The notes below the pieces were generated by a model. That model searched no databases and was not told where the DNA came from. It saw only the letters and a program-made list of their open reading frames with translations. Positions 58,801 to 64,000 of a stretch of DNA of 64,000 bases are shown in pieces (positions within the stretch are counted from its first letter, which is position 1; every line of letters starts with the position of its first letter). The translations under genes were made by a program, and so were the position numbers. This DNA is from Sambucus nigra (Eukaryota > Streptophyta > Magnoliopsida > Dipsacales > Adoxaceae), in NCBI GenBank assembly GCA_949130495.1, contig OX422218.1:42168651-42232650 (forward strand). Direction: 5' to 3'.

Positions 58801-59394
58801 CACAGCCCTTTCCCCTGAACAATCATCTTTTTTCCAATTATAATCCTGACGGTAAACGGTTATTACATGCACACCTCCTACTTATGTCTACTTACGCATA
58901 GATGAAAAAATTGAGATAAGACGTCTCACCGAACACTCATATGAAAGAGATGTCACACATCCATATAAACTAGTACATGTGTGCAAGGATGGAATATATC
59001 CAAATTCGAATCAAGATGCATATCAACTTTGAAACAACCCCATGATACAATGGGTAAGATCATTCTAAGCATCAATATTTATGGCCAAATTTCTTAGCCA
59101 CATGGATAATGAAAGAAAGGGGGTCCAAGCATAATAATATGCAACATCAAACATGTAAACTCAAAAATAAAAACAAACCGAAAATCTTTTTAGTTTTTCA
59201 ACATAGTTTGACTCAAAAAAAAGAAATTTTTTTTTAAATTTTCTCAAAAATATTATGAAAAAAAAACCTTTTTATATTTTTCAAATAAGACTAAATAAAA
59301 GAAAAATATAATACAAAATGATACACATGTCATAATACTAGCAAGATATAAATCATGATGCAAAGACTAGCATATGACAAACAGGGTAACCCAA

Positions 59395-61275
59395 TCATCC
59401 TTCATATTTAGCATGAGAAGAATCAAGTGCAACTAATTGAGAACCATGAAGTTTTAGTCCTAAAGCCACTAAGTACGATTTCCTAACCCATGTAGGTGTA
59501 ACATGATAGGTGGGGGTTTTGGGAACCGAAACGACTTTATTTCTAAACTTTCTTGGAGCATTCCTAAGGTCATAGAAAAAATGTCTGAGGTGACATTTCC
59601 TACCGCAATGCTTGCATGTGTAAAGACGATGGGAATTATTGCCAAATATGGACCTCTCGTCACATTGCTAGTGGGCTCTCTAAAACGGTTGGTATTGGAT
59701 TTGATAACGGGAACAACCCTATCATCGTAGCCTATACGACACCTATCATTTTTGACTTGGATGGTGCCTCACATCCTATCCAACTTTTTCGACTTCGATT
59801 CCATGTCAAACTTAACCTTACTCGAGTTTTTCATTTTTTCTTCCAACTCACGAATCCTAGACTCAAGCACACGTCTAGACTCCTCAAACTCTAGCACATC
59901 TGTTTTCAAAGTCTCCATTAAACCACGAAGAGTATCTCTCTCTTTCTCCACATATTCTAGCTTATCCCTAATCATCTTCTCCTGTGCCCTAAGATCCGCA
60001 ATCAAAGCATAATTATTTTCAATGGCAGGCTCATTCAACCTAGCTTGCGATTTAGAGTTTGCCCTTTTAAATTTCATCGCTTCAGCATACAACTCATTAA
60101 ATGCAACTTGTAACTCTTTCACATCTATCTCCTCGTCCTCACTAACTTCTCCCTAACTCACTTGGGATTTAACGGCCTCAGAAGTGTCATGAACATACGA
60201 ATCTTCGCTGGAAGATTTATCGTCGTCGCTCCCATGACATGCCAAGAAAGCAACATACTTGATCTCAATGGGGGAACTCTCTCGCTCTTTCGGTTCACTA
60301 TCATTTAAGGAGGCACTATAAGCTATTGGTTTGTTTCCATCTTTCTTAAGTCTAGTGGAACACTCGGTAACTTTGTGACCATACCAAAACACATATCCGA
60401 CTCAACGTTATTAAATTTCTCACTCTTATCCTTCGGGGTGGACTCAAACTTGTTTTTGAATTTCTCAAACTTTTTGACATCTTTCGATTTCTTTTGAAAT
60501 TTAAGAAATATTTTGAACTTTTTAGCCAACAAAGAAACAACCTCAAAATCAAAATTGGAATCATCAACTGAAACATTAGTTTCCTCCTTCCGGGCTTTCA
60601 AAGCAAACCTCTTTTCATTCCTTGGCACTTGCTTTGAGGTAAACATATTGAGTTCATAGGTTTGTAAGTCACCTTCAATCTCTTCAAGTTTTGTCGAATC
60701 GAACATACCAAAGGAGTTTAAAACAATCACTCTTGCATCAAACCTAATCGACAAAGATCTCAAAATTTTCTTTATCACACGGTTATGGGGGATCCTCTCT
60801 CCTACGTTAAACGACGAGTTGACAATATTAGACAACATAGCGTAAAACTCATTAAACAACTCACTATTTAACATTTTAATCGTCTCAAACGGTGTTGTGA
60901 GGTTTTGTAACTTAGATGCCCTAACCGTGCTAGTTCCCTCATAAGTAAGTGGAAGTGTATCCCAAACCTCTTTTGATGTTTCATAAGTCATGATTCTATT
61001 ATACTCTTTGGGCGTGACATGTGAAGAAATTATGTGTAGGCCTTTAGAGTTATAAAGTGCAGGACTATGTTCAAGATCAGTCCATGATTCAACAGGTTTC
61101 AAACTACTGACCTCACCGTCTCATGTAACTAAGGGTGTCCAACCCTTTTAACTGCTAACCAAACACTCTCATCAATGGATTTTAAAGCACCTCTCATTCG
61201 CATTTTCCAATTATCATAATTTGTTCCGTAAAAAACAGGAGCATGAAAACTTTCAAAACCTCCAAAATCCTTTCG
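59395..61275 (-). pseudogene. gag: Element F Gag (copia, SIRE-like), frameshifted
   Basis: On the minus strand the N-terminal part reads FHAPVFYGTNYDNWKMRMRG (about 61190-61255), the usual start of copia Gag. The UBN2 domain follows with KEVWDTLPLTYEGTSTVRAS and ILRSLSIRFDARV (about 60690-61000). The CCHC knuckle near 60363-60400 is split by a frameshift: its first Cys (MCFG) and YGHKVTECS lie in different frames. Then come an acidic stretch (SDDDKSSSED) and a strong coiled coil (59769-60122, EKMIRDKLEYVEKERDTLRG). A second knuckle-like CKHCGRKCHLRHFF (last Cys replaced by Phe) and PTYHVTPTWVRK precede a TGA at 59395. Stops or frameshifts lie near 61134, 60400, 60160 and 59740. Confidence 0.82.
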
Positions 61276-61314
61276 AAAACACAAGGGATCAAACACAATA
61301 AAAATATATTTCTA

Positions 61315-61327
61315 GCTCTGATACCAA
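61315..61327 (-). other. Primer-binding site (tRNA-iMet), element F
   Basis: The minus strand reads TTGGTATCAGAGC two bases after the LTR end. Confidence 0.93.
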
Positions 61328-61329
61328 TT

Positions 61330-62566
61330 TGATGGTCCCTTTTTATTTCTTACGCGAAAAGTGTTTTAAGGAAGTCAAAAATAATTTCTCTTTTTGTAAA
61401 AAAGCTTTTTCAAATTTTTAATTCGCACAACGTTTTTAACAAATTTAACTTAACTAAATTTTATCTTGATTCATCATAAACATCCATCTACTGATTAAAG
61501 AAAATAAAATAAAGAAAAAAAATACTCACAGTGCCGGATGTATAAAGAAAATCACAATGGGAATAAACCTCAGACAATCCAAGCCAGACAACCACTATGA
61601 ATGTGGAATTACAATGAACAGACACTAGTCTTACTCAACGACTCGATCCCCACGAGAGTTGATGCTCTTCTGATATTTAGCCACTCCTCTCACAGTGCCC
61701 AAGAAAAAGTCTTTCCATGATACCTGTCCACAACACACGCATCCACTTATGTCTCGGTGTCCACCGATATGGATTGTAACGTCTACGGTGTTGAAACCAA
61801 ACTCCACCGAATCTTCACCGCAAACCCAACAATGTTCAAGTGTAGAACAACTCTTCTTGGTGCCACAAAGATCACTATAGAATATATTAATGATTACTCG
61901 GATCTTTGAAAATCTAAGGATACATTTACTTTGGGAAACCTTTAAAAACTTGTGTGCACAAACGTACTGGCTCGTTAACAGTTTTTCCAGAACCCAGACT
62001 TACGAAATCTGAAGGAAACACACCTATAAATATTTTCCCTAAGGCGGTGGCTCGCTCGAACGACGAAAGTTATCTCTTGAACGAGATGACCATGTCATTC
62101 GAATGACAGTGGATTCTCTCTTCAACAACAGTGAATGTCGCATGATGTCGTTTGAGCGACGCACGTATTAGAGTCCCAATAGTACTCTTCTCTAATCCGT
62201 CCTTATCGGATTTAAATGAAGTGTAAAACATTTCAAACACTTATAAAACATTTTAAAAACATTTATTTAATAAAATAACATCCTTATCGTTATAAAATTA
62301 AATTATGAGTCCCATTAAAATTACGCATTTATACGTGAGTGATCTCGAAATGAAACTGAACTTGAAGACAAATAAAGTTGCACCATTTAATCTTAGGCAT
62401 AAATAATTCCTTTAATTTTTTACGCAACGTCCTCAATTAAAATTCAACACATCATAGTCTGTGTGGGATCCTGACAATAGAAATAGGACTTGTGACTCAA
62501 ACATGATTTGTACTGGGAATAGGTCTAAACTGTAGAACGGACTCAATTGGAAATTTTTTCCTTACA
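61330..62566 (-). repeat. Element F LTR (right; 5' LTR in element orientation)
   Basis: It starts TGATGGTCCC and ends TTTTTTCCTTACA on the plus strand, 1237 bp, close to the usual SIRE LTR size. The middle portion (about 61700-62420), absent from the left LTR, includes a cluster of TCGA-centred palindromes (62049-62162). Confidence 0.88.
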
Positions 62567-62571
62567 ATCAC

Positions 62572-64000
62572 CTTCAATGTATGAGCAACTTTCATCATGT
62601 AAATGTTTAGTTGATCAAATACTCAACTATTCAAAGATATAATCAATAATTGAATAGTTGGATCAACAACATAAAATGATTGAACCCACATCCAAACTGA
62701 AGAGACTCGTGAGGGTTATCATCAAAATCTTCCACTAAATCAAACCTTATATACACATATACATTTATATAATTAAATATACACAAAGTAAATAGCATAA
62801 TGCATATATATACATGTTAACATACAACAACTCACACATAGTAATAGAAAAGATAGCTGGGCATTTTCATTAAAAATATGATGATGAAATAATTTTATTG
62901 TTCCAGTATATTTCACCTGGGACCCTAATCTTGGTCACTTCAGCATTGAAAATCCAATGTGATGTATACCTAATCATTCAAAGGATCTAGTGGGAAAAAT
63001 ATATCTGAACTTTAAATAGTTTAACATCATAGTTAAATGTAATCTTAAATTATTTTGTAATTTCAAGAACCATACACTCGTATGCATTTTCAACAAGATG
63101 ATGTACAAACGATGTTGCATTATAAAGAAACTCTATTTAACTTTGTCATGTCAGTATATTTCCAACATTCACTAATTTCATTTGACTTTTTCATGTCGTC
63201 GAGATGCCAAATTTGGTTTAAGATCATTTAATCAGAGTCTGAACTTGACCAATTTATTCATAGTCAAACTTTTCACATTTCAAGACGTAATACATAAATA
63301 CGTAAATATGTTTTATTTTTTAATTCCTTCATTTCAGATCTTTTTTCCCTTACAGACCTGATACATTCCCCAAGAGAAAGTATCTAGGGAAAAAAAAAGA
63401 TAAAAATGGCACTGGGATGTTTGGATGGGATCAGACGGGGTTATGGGACCGGTGTAAAACATCCAGGTGGCGCAATCTTGGAGGTTCGTCGTATCCTTGC
63501 CGTTAAGGAGTAGAGGGGGAGAGTTAGGGTATTCAGTGTGTTTCTTGTGAGTTCTTTAATTTAGTGTGTTCATGACGATGCGGTGGAAAAGATAGATATA
63601 GATAGAGATGGTGAGATAAGGAGGAGAGAAGGAGAGGAAGGGTTCGTCAGTTTAGTGTGTTTTTTTCTCATTTATGTTTCTTTTTTAAACAACTATCTTT
63701 TTCTTTAAAAGACATAGTTTAGTTTTAAAAAATACATTAAGCAAAAATCAATTGTTGTCGCCAAAATTCAGTCCTCTTTTCGCATCAAACATTTATGTTT
63801 TTGAAAGTTATCTCACTTTCACAACAATATTGGATGTTTACAAAAGTTAAAAGAAACTTCCCTCCCTCATTGCCATACTATCCTGCTCAAAATTTTACCT
63901 TTTGGTAACAAGATTTATTTTATGTTGTCAAAAGTCAATAGACATTTTATCGTTTATCAACCCAAATGATATTTTGTCATGAAAAGGTTGCTTTTGGGAA
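62572..64000. other. Unassigned DNA at the right edge
   Basis: No gene or transposon end is recognised. There is a purine-rich GATA/GAGA stretch near 63580-63645 and short homopurine runs near 63385. Stops are frequent in all frames. Confidence 0.5.

Larger units (their letters stand above)
57056..59394 (-). other. Element F 3' internal region, no pol found
   Basis: About 2.3 kb without a recognisable pol frame. It holds a (TA)n run (57463-57486), three copies of a GTCRCTCGAACRA motif (57725-57797) and an AT-rich stretch near 59160-59300. Part of it (about 58293-58800) reads like a plus-strand copia LTR. A minus frame at 57567-57800 (77 codons) has no support. Confidence 0.5.
56535..62566 (-). 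mobile_element. Element F: SIRE-like Ty1/copia derivative with gag only
   Basis: LTRs at 56535-57041 and 61330-62566 share ends and TSD. On the minus strand the right LTR is followed by TTGGTATCAGAGC, and AAAGGGGGACATT lies before the left LTR. Gag (59395-61275) has the DUF4219/UBN2-type copia layout, a knuckle region and a long coiled coil, as in SIRE/Maximus elements. Between gag and the polypurine tract (57056-59394) I see no protease, integrase or RT motif, so the copy is non-autonomous. The LTRs are very unequal: 507 against 1237 bp. Confidence 0.85.

Overview
The window is plant nuclear DNA, most likely from a dicot. The evidence is AT-rich sequence, chromodomain-bearing Ty3/gypsy elements of the Tekay type, a SIRE-like Ty1/copia element, a Helitron-type 3' end and a nucleosome-length tandem repeat. 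I find no intact host gene, tRNA, rRNA or CRISPR array. The content is a nested retrotransposon landscape of the kind found in pericentromeric or other heterochromatin. The species cannot be named from the sequence.

Layout, left to right. 1-2188: non-coding DNA with a 282-bp tandem duplication and a Helitron-like 3' terminus. 2205-4187: truncated minus-strand Tekay-type LTR. 4188-6411: unassigned DNA ending in a short exon-like reading frame. Element A (6412-16697, +): complete Tekay chromovirus, target-site duplication (TSD) GAAGT, which splits that reading frame; it resumes at 16698-16841. Element B (16941-25017, +): older chromovirus that has lost gag. Element D (25826-40972, -): LTR element with 2.49-kb LTRs, TSD TCAAT, an Ogre/Tat-like primer-binding site and long tandem-repeat arrays but no recognisable pol. 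Element C (29214 to about 36840, -), nested in D: Tekay element that lost its 5' LTR. 42300-44164 and 55245-55960: one degenerate array of about 168-bp repeats, split by compound E (44165-55244, +), a tandem LTR-internal-LTR-gag fragment-LTR fragment structure flanked by TSD ATTTT. Element F (56535-62566, -): SIRE-like Ty1/copia derivative with gag but no visible pol, TSD ATCAC. 62572-64000: unassigned.

A, C and E are relatives encoding one Gag-protease-reverse transcriptase-RNase H-integrase-chromodomain polyprotein. All are dead: A by two amber codons and an Asp-to-Glu change in the integrase triad, C by an RT deletion and stops, E by frameshifts, stops, an altered protease site and an integrase deletion. 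B is more decayed. D and F look non-autonomous. By-eye LTR divergence is about 3% for A and about 7-8% for B, D and the 5' part of E's LTRs, so A is the youngest insertion. These percentages come from short stretches read by eye.

The two most interesting observations are: (i) compound E, whose three LTRs, shared terminal deletion and single outer TSD record an unequal LTR recombination followed by a deletion; and (ii) clusters of CpG-containing palindromes centred on TCGA (or ATCGAT) that recur at about 0.86-1.19 kb inside otherwise diverged Tekay LTRs, with a similar cluster in the unrelated copia element F.
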